Shown in pieces: positions 24,849 through 32,444 of a stretch of DNA of 64,000 bases; the stretch's first letter is position 1; each line of letters begins with the position of its first letter. A program made the position numbers and the translations under genes. Location of the stretch: positions 3,038,001-3,102,000 of the forward strand of contig NZ_CP034692.1 in assembly GCF_004114375.1 (NCBI RefSeq), read 5' to 3'. Origin of the DNA: Halorubrum sp. BOL3-1. Its GTDB lineage: Archaea; Halobacteriota; Halobacteria; Halobacteriales; Haloferacaceae. Below the pieces are notes generated by a model, which made no database searches, was not told the DNA's origin, and saw only the letters and a list, made by a program, of their open reading frames with translations.

Positions 24849-24958
24849 TCGAGTCGCTGCGTTCGAGGACTGTTTGGCTCTAGTATCTCACGCTCTTCTC
24901 GTGTGAACTCCACGTAGCGTATCTAGACACCGTAGAAGGAACCTTTCACATTAATGCT

Positions 24959-24976
24959 AAGATTAATGTTAATCTT
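24959..24976. repeat. Palindrome and TTAATCTTAA motifs, left of the TumE/TumA block
   Basis: AAGATTAATGTTAATCTT has 8-base arms and is followed by two more ATCTTAA units. A related palindrome, TAACCTTAAGGTTA, with TTAAGATTAA next to it, occurs at 26839-26862 on the other side of the block. These may be operators or borders. Confidence 0.45.
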
Positions 24977-25327
24977 AATCTTAATTCTTGCCTTCTCAAA
25001 ATCCGAACTATACTTGCGACTCGACCAAACACCTGGCCGATAAGAGTCATCCACTGTTTTTCAATGGAGTGTCCAAAGATGGAATCGAGAACCCGTTCAA
25101 GAAGGGCGTCAGCCGGCCAGTAGCTCAGACAGGCAACGGACAGCTTTCCCAGGTATCTGTCGATGACGACTCCGACAACGAGTAGTACCGCATCAGCCAC
25201 ATCTGGGTGTAGCCTCACAAATGACAGAGCGATCGCTCTGTTGGCTTCATGAGTGCCATCCGTTTCTTGGCCTTGTTAGGGTTTTTACTAACACTTATCG
25301 GAGCAAGGTGCGTCGGCACATGTGTGG

Positions 25328-25625
25328 ATGAACGATGATGTCACCGTACTCGAAGATGAGATTGAGGCCTACGCCGACGGCACTGTTGCGCGGGTGCGTG
25401 TTCTTTCGGTCCCGGCCTCAGACCGGTTCGAGGACGGGATCAAGTACGCGTACCACTACGCCGAAGCCGGCGCAGACGATCCGATCATCCGGTTCGAAAA
25501 CAACCACGGCGTCCACGAACTCCACCTCGGCGGTGGGACCTTCGAGATTGACTACCCCCGGCCTTGCGGAGATCTTCCGCGCCTGGCGGGCGGCGCTCCC
25601 AGAAGAGAAGCGCGACGACTGGTAG
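25328..25625 (+). pseudogene. TumE-family toxin, frameshifted
   Basis: The start is ATG 25328 (MNDDVTVLEDEIEAYADGTV). The frame follows TumE proteins (DRFEDGIKYAYHYAEAGADD, NNHGVHELHLGGGTFEIDYP). At the C5 run 25555-25559 it leaves the correct frame. Dropping one C restores the expected end GLAEIFRAWRAALPEEKRDD and a TAG stop at 25623. The unshifted frame gives a nonsense tail to 25666. TumE is the toxin of a two-gene module with the DNA-binding antitoxin next door. The break would inactivate the C-terminus unless it is a sequencing error in the homopolymer. Confidence 0.75.
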
Positions 25626-25694
25626 CCCGTTCAAGGACGGTGACCGACGTACAGACCCGCAACTAATTCCGGCTCACAACCCCACACGCCACCC

Positions 25695-26090
25695 ATGACC
25701 CAGACACTCCATGTTCAGATCAAGTCTGCCGACCGTAGCGACCTCGAAGAGCGCCTCGAGGCGATCGACACCGGCGAGGACGTCGACCCCAGCGAACCAA
25801 CGCTCTCGATCGAGAATCTCGAAACGTTCGGTCGCGTCTTCCGCTCGACCAATCTTGAGCTCTTGGAGGCGATCGTCGAACACGAGCCGGAGAGCATCCG
25901 CGAACTCGCTCGCCTCGTTGATCGGAACCCACCAGAGGTCCTCGAGAATGTGAACGAGCTGGCTGACTACGGTCTCATCGAACTCGAGGAGAATGGCCGG
26001 GCAAAGCGGCCGGTCGTGTGGTACGACGAGATCGACGCCGACATCCCGCTCACGACTGGGTCGGGACAGGGCCGAAAGGCGAACGCCTGA
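25695..26090 (+). CDS. TumA-type antitoxin, HVO_A0114-family DNA-binding protein
   Basis: The product has 131 residues from ATG 25695, 69 bases downstream of the toxin frame. The N-terminus is a short strand-helix unit (MTQTLHVQIKSADRSDLEER). The second half is a winged helix (STNLELLEAIVEHEPESIRE, LARLVDRNPPEVLENVNELA) with a wing, ENGRAKRPVVWYDEIDADIP. These features match the putative DNA-binding antitoxin that accompanies TumE in haloarchaea. The frame is intact, while the toxin is broken. It probably represses its own operon. Confidence 0.82.
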   Translation: MTQTLHVQIKSADRSDLEERLEAIDTGEDVDPSEPTLSIENLETFGRVFRSTNLELLEAIVEHEPESIRELARLVDRNPPEVLENVNELADYGLIELEENGRAKRPVVWYDEIDADIPLTTGSGQGRKANA

Positions 26091-26107
26091 CTCAGCGAGG
26101 ATATACG

Positions 26108-26526
26108 ATGGGCGACGACATCGATCCCGAGGATCCGCGCCCCGATGGCCACTACCACGCCGACCGCGACGCAGAGTGGTACTACGTCGACGACGACCTC
26201 GCGGGGACGATCGCCCTCGGGCCAGCGACTGACGGCGAGCCCGGTGACGACTGGGTGCTTACGCTCTCGGCTGCGACGCCGGATGGGGATCCCGAGCCGG
26301 CCGAGCGTGTCGCCGTTCGCCTCACACCGTGGGCCCTCCAAAGCTCTACATCGAGGCGCGGAATCTCTCACCAGACGCTCGTCAGGCAGGTCACACTGCC
26401 GAGTGTGGGCTCTGCGGCGAGCAGGTTCCACTCGACCGGGCATGGCCAGATAACCGCAAGCGGCCGTGTCACCCAGACTGCTACGCCGATGCGTTCGGTG
26501 CCCCTCCCTGGTACGATGGCCAGTAG
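26108..26526 (+). pseudogene. Zinc-knuckle protein of unknown function, frameshifted
   Basis: The start is ATG 26108 (MGDDIDPEDPRPDGHYHADR), 17 bases after the antitoxin stop. The first 77 residues read well (EWYYVDDDLAGTIALGPATD, AERVAVRLTPWALQ). At the A run 26340-26342 the frame is lost. Adding one A gives LQKLYIEARNLSPDAR and then GHTAECGLCGEQVPLDRAWP with a CxxC...HPDC knuckle, and a stop at 26524. The intact protein would have about 140 residues and a treble-clef-like zinc site. It probably belongs to the TumE/TumA operon. No function can be assigned. Confidence 0.65.
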
Positions 26527-26550
26527 CTGGGTGTCGCTAGGGCGTCAAGG

Positions 26551-26772
26551 ATGAGCGAGAGCAAGCTTCTCATCGCCGCCGGTGCGACTGTACTCTGGGC
26601 CATCTTCGGGGTGCTCTTGTTCGAGGTGACGAGTTGGGTGTCGGCCTTCGAGCTCGCAGTTTCTGGCCCGATCTTCGATCTCACATCGTTGCTTGATGTG
26701 TGGCTACTGGCCGGGGTTATTCTCGGTGTCGTCGACGTCGCCCTCCTCTGGGACATGGCCACTGGGTGGTGA
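26551..26772 (+). CDS. Small two-helix membrane protein
   Basis: The product has 73 residues from ATG 26551. It has two hydrophobic segments (LLIAAGATVLWAIFGVLLFE and VWLLAGVILGVVDVALLWDM) joined by a short acidic loop. It follows the zinc-knuckle gene closely on the same strand and may be co-transcribed with the antitoxin gene. I do not recognise the family. Confidence 0.6.
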   Translation: MSESKLLIAAGATVLWAIFGVLLFEVTSWVSAFELAVSGPIFDLTSLLDVWLLAGVILGVVDVALLWDMATGW

Positions 26773-26838
26773 CCACGAAACAGTGACCCCGACCTAGTAC
26801 CCGGATAGCAGCCGTTTGTCCGGAAGAAGCTGTCAGAC

Positions 26839-26862
26839 TAACCTTAAGGTTAAGATTAATTC
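26839..26862. repeat. Palindrome and TTAAGATTAA motif, right of the TumE/TumA block
   Basis: TAACCTTAAGGTTA is a perfect 14-bp palindrome, followed directly by AGATTAATTC so that TTAAGATTAA is formed. The same motif, inverted, lies at 24960-24985. Confidence 0.45.
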
Positions 26863-27008
26863 ATTTGGGTGAAATACCCTCCTAAGGCGTGGATGCGAAT
26901 GCCAGTATCTACAAATCAGTTATCTAAGAACAATTTCTAGAGGCTTCCATACAGTCCGACACAGCTGCCACAAGATATTAGTTCTTGGTTCACGTATCAT
27001 GAATTACG

Positions 27009-27635
27009 ATGGTGGTAACAAACACCCCGGCTGCGGACGAGGACGGCTCGAAAGAGGGTACCGCACGCTCCTTTATCGCAGCCTCAGAGATACTGGTGAA
27101 CCCCGACATCGCCAGAGTCTATACTGATATCCTGCTGAATCAGCCTACCACGAACAGCAGTATCGAGCGTAGGCTCGACCTTGCCGGAAGTACAACCTCA
27201 ATGCGGGTGGGAAAGCTCAAGAACTTAGACATTGTCGAGGATGTCAGTAGCGGGAAAGAGAGCCAGCTCCGGACTGATTCACTACTTCTCCCCGTTGGGG
27301 AGGGAGAGACGCGGATACTGTTTGACCCGCTTACGATCGCCGCTTACGGTGCAAGCGGCGAGGTCAGTGAGATCGAACTCTTCGTTGATCGGCATGGCAA
27401 GGCGAAGCTGCTGATGGCGGTTGAGCAGACACGGGCATATCTCAGTGGCGAGGTGACACGTCGTGGAGCAGCAGACCGCCTCAATGTTGATGAGATCGAG
27501 GCTATCAGCATCACGCAGGCGCTGGAGCCAATCGTTGCCCTGTTTGTCAAAGCAGGGCTCATCGATGACTCCTTCGAACACGACGTACATGATCGGAAGA
27601 TTCGAAACACTCCGTACGTGTTGGAGCAGGAATGA
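27009..27635 (+). CDS. Helix-turn-helix protein of an HTH-PIN module (putative antitoxin)
   Basis: The product has 208 residues from ATG 27009. Residues 35-80 form a winged helix (DIARVYTDILLNQPTTNSSI, RRLDLAGSTTSMRVGKLKNL). The second half is helical (RAYLSGEVTRRGAADRLNVD, then EAISITQALEPIVALFVKAG). It overlaps the next gene by ATGA, so the two are translated together. The partner is PIN-like, which suggests a toxin-antitoxin pair in which this protein represses and neutralises. This is inferred from gene order. Confidence 0.7.
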   Translation: MVVTNTPAADEDGSKEGTARSFIAASEILVNPDIARVYTDILLNQPTTNSSIERRLDLAGSTTSMRVGKLKNLDIVEDVSSGKESQLRTDSLLLPVGEGETRILFDPLTIAAYGASGEVSEIELFVDRHGKAKLLMAVEQTRAYLSGEVTRRGAADRLNVDEIEAISITQALEPIVALFVKAGLIDDSFEHDVHDRKIRNTPYVLEQE

Positions 27636-28192
27636 GCGATCGGCCGAAATTAGTTGACTCTTCACCCCTCTACCCGCTCCCAGATGCGCTCCTCGTTGAC
27701 TCGAGCGTTTTGGGTGGTATCGGACGATCTACTCCAGAACGGCGACAGCTAATCAACTACATTCAGTCAACTGATAGGCAGTTATACGTCTCCGCTGGAG
27801 TAGTCGAGGAGTTGGACAAGGAATGGGCTGGTCCCTACGGTGTCAATGATTGGCTGGATCCAATAAGTAACGAGGACTGGATTGTTGCCCTTCCGGAGCC
27901 GGATTACGGTGCGCGAATCCGTGACGGCCCTACCGTGAGCGAGATGGTTGACGAAGCACACAGAGAATTAGCCAAGCTCGAACAGGAGCGAGAAGATGAA
28001 CTCCCGAAAACGGACGCCAAATTCGCCGGTAATCTTGTTCAAATTCGGGTGTCTGAGGATCACGATTCCGTGGGGCTGATTATCGACGACAGGAACGCAG
28101 AGCGTGTACTATCTCAGGTGGTCAGCGGGACGGAGTACGAACAATTCTTCCGAATACTGAGGGGGCCGGAGGTATTAGAAGAGATACAATGA
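27632..28192 (+). CDS. PIN-domain-like protein (putative toxin nuclease)
   Basis: The product has 186 residues. The start overlaps the stop of the HTH gene. PIN features visible: LPDALLVDSSVLGGIG near 20-30 with the first acidic residue, VSAGVVEELDKEWAG with the second (Glu), LPKTDAKFAGNLVQIR with the third (Asp), and GLIIDDRNAERVLSQV with the last. Four acidic residues in this order are the metal-binding set of PIN ribonucleases. The N-terminal half includes an insert (ISNEDWIVALPEPDYGARIR). Likely an RNase toxin, but its target is unknown. Confidence 0.65.
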   Translation: MSDRPKLVDSSPLYPLPDALLVDSSVLGGIGRSTPERRQLINYIQSTDRQLYVSAGVVEELDKEWAGPYGVNDWLDPISNEDWIVALPEPDYGARIRDGPTVSEMVDEAHRELAKLEQEREDELPKTDAKFAGNLVQIRVSEDHDSVGLIIDDRNAERVLSQVVSGTEYEQFFRILRGPEVLEEIQ

Positions 28193-28540
28193 CACCCTTG
28201 TTGCTCTGCTGTCCTTCGGTTTCTGATAGTCCGTTGGATCTTCCACCGTGAGATCGTTCCGTGGTCGACCTTTCGGTACAGTTCGACAGAGAATCATAAC
28301 GTTCCTCTCTTCGTTGAGGCCACCCTCCTCGCGCGGCTTATGAGATGAGTGTCCGGTGAGTCGACGAACTCACCATACCACCGCGCCGGAGTCCTGAAAA
28401 AATATATATCATTTACCAGTTTATCAGACCGCGTTTTGCTCGCCCTGATCGGCACGCTACCCCTGGGTTGGCAGCTTGAATACCACTTCTACGAGACAAA
28501 AACCACCAGACGGTAGCGGGTTTGAGTAGATCAGCTACAG
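28193..28540. other. Intergenic spacer with short hairpin
   Basis: I see no gene. GGTGAGT and ACTCACC (28355-28361 and 28368-28374) form a seven-base hairpin. The rest has no repeat that I recognise from elsewhere in the window. Confidence 0.4.
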
Positions 28541-28571
28541 AAATGTTCGATTCTAATAGAATCGAACATTT
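28541..28571. promoter_or_regulatory. 31-bp near-perfect palindrome upstream of the recombinase
   Basis: AAATGTTCGATTCT and AGAATCGAACATTT are perfect 14-base arms around AAT, followed by TTAG. It lies 33 bases before the recombinase start, at the usual position of the promoter. It may be an operator. The T run after the stem would also let it act as a terminator for transcription from the left. Confidence 0.6.
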
Positions 28572-28603
28572 TTAGACCGCTCCCAGAGAGGTACAGTCCA
28601 CAG

Positions 28604-29200
28604 ATGGGTGATGAGAAGCACTGGATGAAGCCCGAACAAGTCGAGGTGATGCGCGACGCGGCTCGTGAGGGGCGTCACCCCCGGCGTGACGACGCGATCA
28701 CCACCCTTCTCTACGACACTGGGCTCCGTCGCGGTGAGCTCGCCCGCGTGGACCGTGAGATGCTTGACCTCGACGATGGTCTGCTCCGGCTCCCGACATC
28801 AGTTCAGAAGGACTACCCCAACGACAGCACCCCGCCGCCCGTGACCTTCGAACTCGATCGGGACAGCTCCCTGAGGACCGTCACGACGCTTCGAGAGTTC
28901 CTCAAGGCTCGCAGCGACGACGATCCCGCTCTGGTGCCCAGCCAGAAGGCCGGTCGGATGACCGGCAAGGGGATCAACGACGTCGTCCAGCGAGCCGCTC
29001 GTCGCGCTGGCGTCCGTCCCTACTGCTTCTCGGGGCGAGGCCGGCCCGAGGACGTCTCCGCACACACACTTCGCCACAGCGTTGCCTGGCGGATGCTGCG
29101 GATCGAAGAAGGAAACACACTCTACGATGTCCGGAATCGTCTCCGCCACGCCTCACTTCTCACGACCGAGCGCGAGTACGACCACTTCGAGACGATTTGA
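28604..29200 (+). CDS. Small tyrosine recombinase (integrase)
   Basis: The product has 198 residues from ATG 28604. The catalytic set is complete: Arg42 in DTGLRRGELARV, His154 and Arg157 in SAHTLRHSVAWRM, His182 in RLRHASLLTTE and the nucleophile Tyr192 in REYDHF. The usual N-terminal core-binding domain is missing, so the protein is almost only a catalytic domain. Such short recombinases occur in haloarchaeal accessory regions and may resolve or invert DNA rather than integrate a large element. A long palindrome lies just upstream. Confidence 0.85.
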   Translation: MGDEKHWMKPEQVEVMRDAAREGRHPRRDDAITTLLYDTGLRRGELARVDREMLDLDDGLLRLPTSVQKDYPNDSTPPPVTFELDRDSSLRTVTTLREFLKARSDDDPALVPSQKAGRMTGKGINDVVQRAARRAGVRPYCFSGRGRPEDVSAHTLRHSVAWRMLRIEEGNTLYDVRNRLRHASLLTTEREYDHFETI

Positions 29201-29263
29201 CTGCGGTGGGTATCGCTGTTAACCAACATTTGGACGCAGTCCCGTCTGAATATTGATTAAATT

Positions 29264-30190
29264 GCTCTGTTGAAGAGCGATCTTATCAGCCGATATCACC
29301 GGTTTAGAAGGGTGAAGCCGAGGAAATCGAACCTACCATGGAAATCGACATCCTCGACTTCATCGAGCAGTGTCGTCACCTAGCTAAACAAGCGTTAGGG
29401 AAGCACGTGGGCGAGCCCGCCAGCGGCGGGTTCGCCCGCTGGGTGCACGTTGTCCTTCACTGTTTTCGGGTCGAAGAGACCCACAGCTACCGTGAAACGC
29501 CGAATCGGCTGAAGTACATGGCCGAAGTTCGTGACGCTCTCAACCTAGATCTGGACGATCTTCCCGATCACACGACGATCTACAAATCGTTTGATCGGCT
29601 GAAAATGTGGGTGTGGCGGGCGCTGCTGCGCGTTTCCGCGCAGCAGCACCCGCAGTCTGGCCACGCTGCGATCGACAGCACGTTTTTCGACCGGCGACGT
29701 GCGTCATCGTACTTCCGACAGCGAGCCGGACGGACGATACAGACGCTCAAAGCGACGACATTGACAGATGTGGAATCGCTTGCTGTTCTCGACGTCCACA
29801 TCGCAGCACGGTGGAAGCACGATACGAAGACCGGACCGCGGGTCGTCCGCCGAAACGCGGACGACCTGCAGTCCGTCGCCGCCGATAACGGCTTCCAAGA
29901 CTGGCATACCGAGTACGAAATCGCCGCACATGACGTTGAATACCTCGTTCACCACCGCGGCTCGTCAGCGAAAGCAACCGCAAACAACACACTCAACCAA
30001 GCAAATGGCTACTCTCAGCGGTGGATGGCTGAAACATCCTACTCGACAACGAAGCGCTCGCTCGGCGATGCCGTGCGAGCGCTGAGCTGGTATCGACAGT
30101 TCCGTGAAATTGTCCTGATGTTCGCCATCAGCAACATAGAACCGCTGTGTGAGCCGCTGTAACTGTGATTTAACGTCTATTCAACAGAGC
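29264..30190 (+). mobile_element. IS5-type insertion sequence, about 927 bp, no target duplication
   Basis: The ends are GCTCTGTTGAA (29264-29274) and TTCAACAGAGC (30180-30190). The transposase starts 74 bp from the left end, as in its relatives here. The flanking 8-mers differ (ATTAAATT and ATTCCAGA), so the element may be the product of recombination. The same 11-base ends bound the two 210-bp MITEs near 58.5 and 59.9 kb. Confidence 0.75.
29338..30162 (+). CDS. IS5-family transposase
   Basis: The product has 274 residues from ATG 29338. The N-terminal dimerisation region is followed by HTTIYKSFDRLKMWVWRALL, then AAIDSTFFDRRRASSYFRQR (first Asp), VVRRNADDLQSVAADNGFQD (second Asp) and QRWMAETSYSTTKRSLGDAV (Glu). 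It is close in layout to the transposases at 6.8 and 30.4 kb but distinct in sequence. The frame is intact. Confidence 0.88.
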   Translation: MEIDILDFIEQCRHLAKQALGKHVGEPASGGFARWVHVVLHCFRVEETHSYRETPNRLKYMAEVRDALNLDLDDLPDHTTIYKSFDRLKMWVWRALLRVSAQQHPQSGHAAIDSTFFDRRRASSYFRQRAGRTIQTLKATTLTDVESLAVLDVHIAARWKHDTKTGPRVVRRNADDLQSVAADNGFQDWHTEYEIAAHDVEYLVHHRGSSAKATANNTLNQANGYSQRWMAETSYSTTKRSLGDAVRALSWYRQFREIVLMFAISNIEPLCEPL

Positions 30191-30360
30191 ATTCCAGACG
30201 GGCTCTTAGTAATAAACTACGATATTTTTTCGCGGCCGTCCTGAATAACTACCTTTTCGCTACTGACGAGAATTGTCTGCTTCACCCCCACAAGGGTCTA
30301 TCTGAAACCCGCAGATCAACTCCACGGGGAGAAAGCTCCTCAGAGAGTATCGCTTAAAAG

Positions 30361-31300
30361 GGCTGTGTTGAATCGCTGTAAGGCGTAGAGATTCACTGTT
30401 TGACGAAGCGCTTGATGTTGTAGACCATACATATCAGAGCGATCTCGCGGAACTCACGGAACCACGACCGCGCTCGCACGGCGAAGCCGAGCGAGCGCTT
30501 CACAGCCGAGTTCACAGTTTCAGTCATAGAGCGCTGATTGTAGCGGTTATCGTCGATCCTGGCGTTGTGTGCGTGGTCGTACGGCGCGAAGATGCGGTGC
30601 TTGATCAGCGGTCTGATCCCGAGATCGCGTAATCCTTCGCGGAGCGATTGCTTGTCGTAGCCCTTATCGGCGGCGAGAGACCGCAGATCGCCCGCGTTCC
30701 GGCGGGCGATCTGCTCGGCAAGGTCTGCGTCGCTTCCTTCTCGGTTCGTCGAGCAGTGTACGTCAAGAACAGCTTGAGACGCTGTATCGACGAGTTTTGT
30801 GACTTTGAGCTTCTGAACGCGGTAGCTGATTCGTTGGCAGTAGTGGCGGCTCGCTGCTGAGCGTTCGTAGAATGTGGCGTCAATCGCGGCGTGTTCGGAG
30901 AGATCGTGTAGCTGCGCCGACTGGCGCAGCAGCACTCGACAGACGCTCATATTGATCCGGTCGAACGCCTTACACAACGTGGACGGCGCGGAGAGATCGG
31001 CCGCGTTGAGGCCGATCTCCCCGATTATTTGTGGCATCTCTGTGAGTAGGTCGATCGTCATCCGATAGGATGTGTCGAGGTAAATTCGCAGACAGTGGAG
31101 GGAAACGAGTGCGTAGTCGGCGAATCCGCCGCCGCCTTCCGGGGCGGCGGATTCGCCTCCATCGCCAGTAACTCTTTGAGCAACCGGCACAACTTCCTCG
31201 ATGAAGCGGGAGATTTGTGTCATAGGCAACCGAATCTTCCCGCTTCAATGCCTTTGATTTAGCGACCTACCCTACCGCCGTATGGCGATTCAACACAGCC
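30361..31300 (-). mobile_element. IS5-type insertion sequence, 940 bp, with 8-bp target duplication
   Basis: The inverted repeats GGCTGTGTTGAATCGC (30361-30376) and GCGATTCAACACAGCC (31285-31300) are perfect over 16 bases. CTTAAAAG flanks both sides (30353-30360 and 31301-31308). Together with the intact transposase this shows a complete, recent insertion. Confidence 0.95.
30393..31229 (-). CDS. IS5-family transposase
   Basis: The product has 278 residues from ATG 31229, 71 bases inside the element end. DDE residues: HAAIDATFYERSAASRHYCQ (first Asp), AVLDVHCSTNREGSDADL then RRNAGDLRSLAADKGYDKQS (second Asp), and NQRSMTETVNSAVKRSLGFA (Glu). The last residues YNIKRFVKQ lie 32 bases from the left end. 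The frame is complete, so it can move this element. Confidence 0.9.
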   Translation of the reverse strand: MPMTQISRFIEEVVPVAQRVTGDGGESAAPEGGGGFADYALVSLHCLRIYLDTSYRMTIDLLTEMPQIIGEIGLNAADLSAPSTLCKAFDRINMSVCRVLLRQSAQLHDLSEHAAIDATFYERSAASRHYCQRISYRVQKLKVTKLVDTASQAVLDVHCSTNREGSDADLAEQIARRNAGDLRSLAADKGYDKQSLREGLRDLGIRPLIKHRIFAPYDHAHNARIDDNRYNQRSMTETVNSAVKRSLGFAVRARSWFREFREIALICMVYNIKRFVKQ

Positions 31301-31321
31301 CTTAAAAGTGAATAGTCCCGG

Positions 31322-31729
31322 TCAGGTTTCTTTGACTGTTATATCAAGGGCATCAATTCGGCTTCTGTCTATTTCATCGACACTTATCTCTATAACAGCG
31401 TTTCCCTCATCAGTGGTTCCATCAGACCCGATGGTATTCACAGACGACCCTTGGGCGACAACGCTTCCGTCGTCCATAAGGTAAACACTCGTATTCGCCT
31501 CAAGGGAAGCACTGGCTGTATTGTCCACCGTCGCTTGTACGGTGTCAACGGTATTTCCTGGACCAACAAGCTCGGTCGATGTGACTTCCAGAGGCGACTC
31601 TTCGTAGGTAACTTCCCCGAACGAGATACTGACAGTGTCTGTAAATCCAATAACAACAGCACCAGAGGCCGTGCCAACAGCTAAAAGCAGAGCGACTGCT
31701 CCCACGATACCGATTACTTTCTTTCTCAC
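31322..31729 (-). CDS. Small exported protein, unknown function
   Basis: The product has 135 residues from ATG 31729. It begins with a clear signal peptide (MRKKVIGIVGAVALLLAVGT, then ASGAVVIGFTD). The mature part is beta-rich and acidic with many Ser/Thr (VTSTELVGPGNTVDTVQATV, TSVYLMDDGSVVAQGSSVNT), the look of a small immunoglobulin-like or TasA-like surface domain. An AT-rich promoter lies upstream. The IS5-type element ends 13 bases past its 3' flank. No function can be assigned. Confidence 0.6.
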   Translation of the reverse strand: MRKKVIGIVGAVALLLAVGTASGAVVIGFTDTVSISFGEVTYEESPLEVTSTELVGPGNTVDTVQATVDNTASASLEANTSVYLMDDGSVVAQGSSVNTIGSDGTTDEGNAVIEISVDEIDRSRIDALDITVKET

Positions 31730-32000
31730 ATCAATAATAAAGTGTCTAAAATATATAAGCCTTTTTTAATTTTCTGACTGATATATTATCCTTTTTATAA
31801 TATAGTTTTGCTGAAAGTAGCTATTACATCTTCTATACTGTTCCTGATGAGGATCAGATAGGTTCTAATTGATAGGGTCATATCAACTACCTGTGTTGAG
31901 CGATCTTGATCCAGGTGTGAGAACGCTTCTATAACACCCTCTGTATGCGAACCGTTCTATGACACCCTAACTCTTGATCAGCAGCTCGAGAACACCCACG

Positions 32001-32226
32001 CCATCCGTCTTTAGTTAAATCTGATAGTAATACTCGCTTGTAGTATTATGTCTATTAGTATTGGAAAGTACTAATTGAGCGAGCCAGACACCGTACCCAC
32101 CGAAACCAAGCAATAAAGCAACCCTAGAAATACTGTTTTCTCGCCGTAGCGGGAGTATATCGACAGAATCCGAGCGGAAACTGGGCCTAGATCGTATTAC
32201 TGAGAATATTAACTAAAGACGGATGG
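32001..32226. mobile_element. 226-bp non-coding element with 18-bp perfect inverted repeats
   Basis: CCATCCGTCTTTAGTTAA (32001-32018) and its exact reverse complement (32209-32226) bound the unit. The homology goes on imperfectly for another 14 bases on each side (both arms reach AGTAATAC). There is no open frame inside. No target duplication is evident. The size and ends fit a MITE, but no full-length parent with these ends is in the window. Confidence 0.7.
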
Positions 32227-32444
32227 TCTGGGCAGTACGTCGCTTATTTGTGGGGGTCGCCTCACGCCACCCTCGGCACTGAGAGCGAGTACAGGACGCA
32301 GTTTAGCAGCAGTACCGACGACCGGGACGGGTTCGTGTCTCACCGGCTGAGACACTGCGGCTGTTTTTTGTTCGCTCATATCAAGTCAAGCCGTACGGAC
32401 CCACTCGACGATGGATTCAGATAACACTACTCTCCAAATGGCAC

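Noticed and set aside
29240-30205. CCCGTCTG in inverted positions on both sides of the IS5-type element at 29264
   Set aside because: It is eight bases long, not at equal distance from the ends, and inverted rather than direct, so it is not a target duplication. I regard it as chance.
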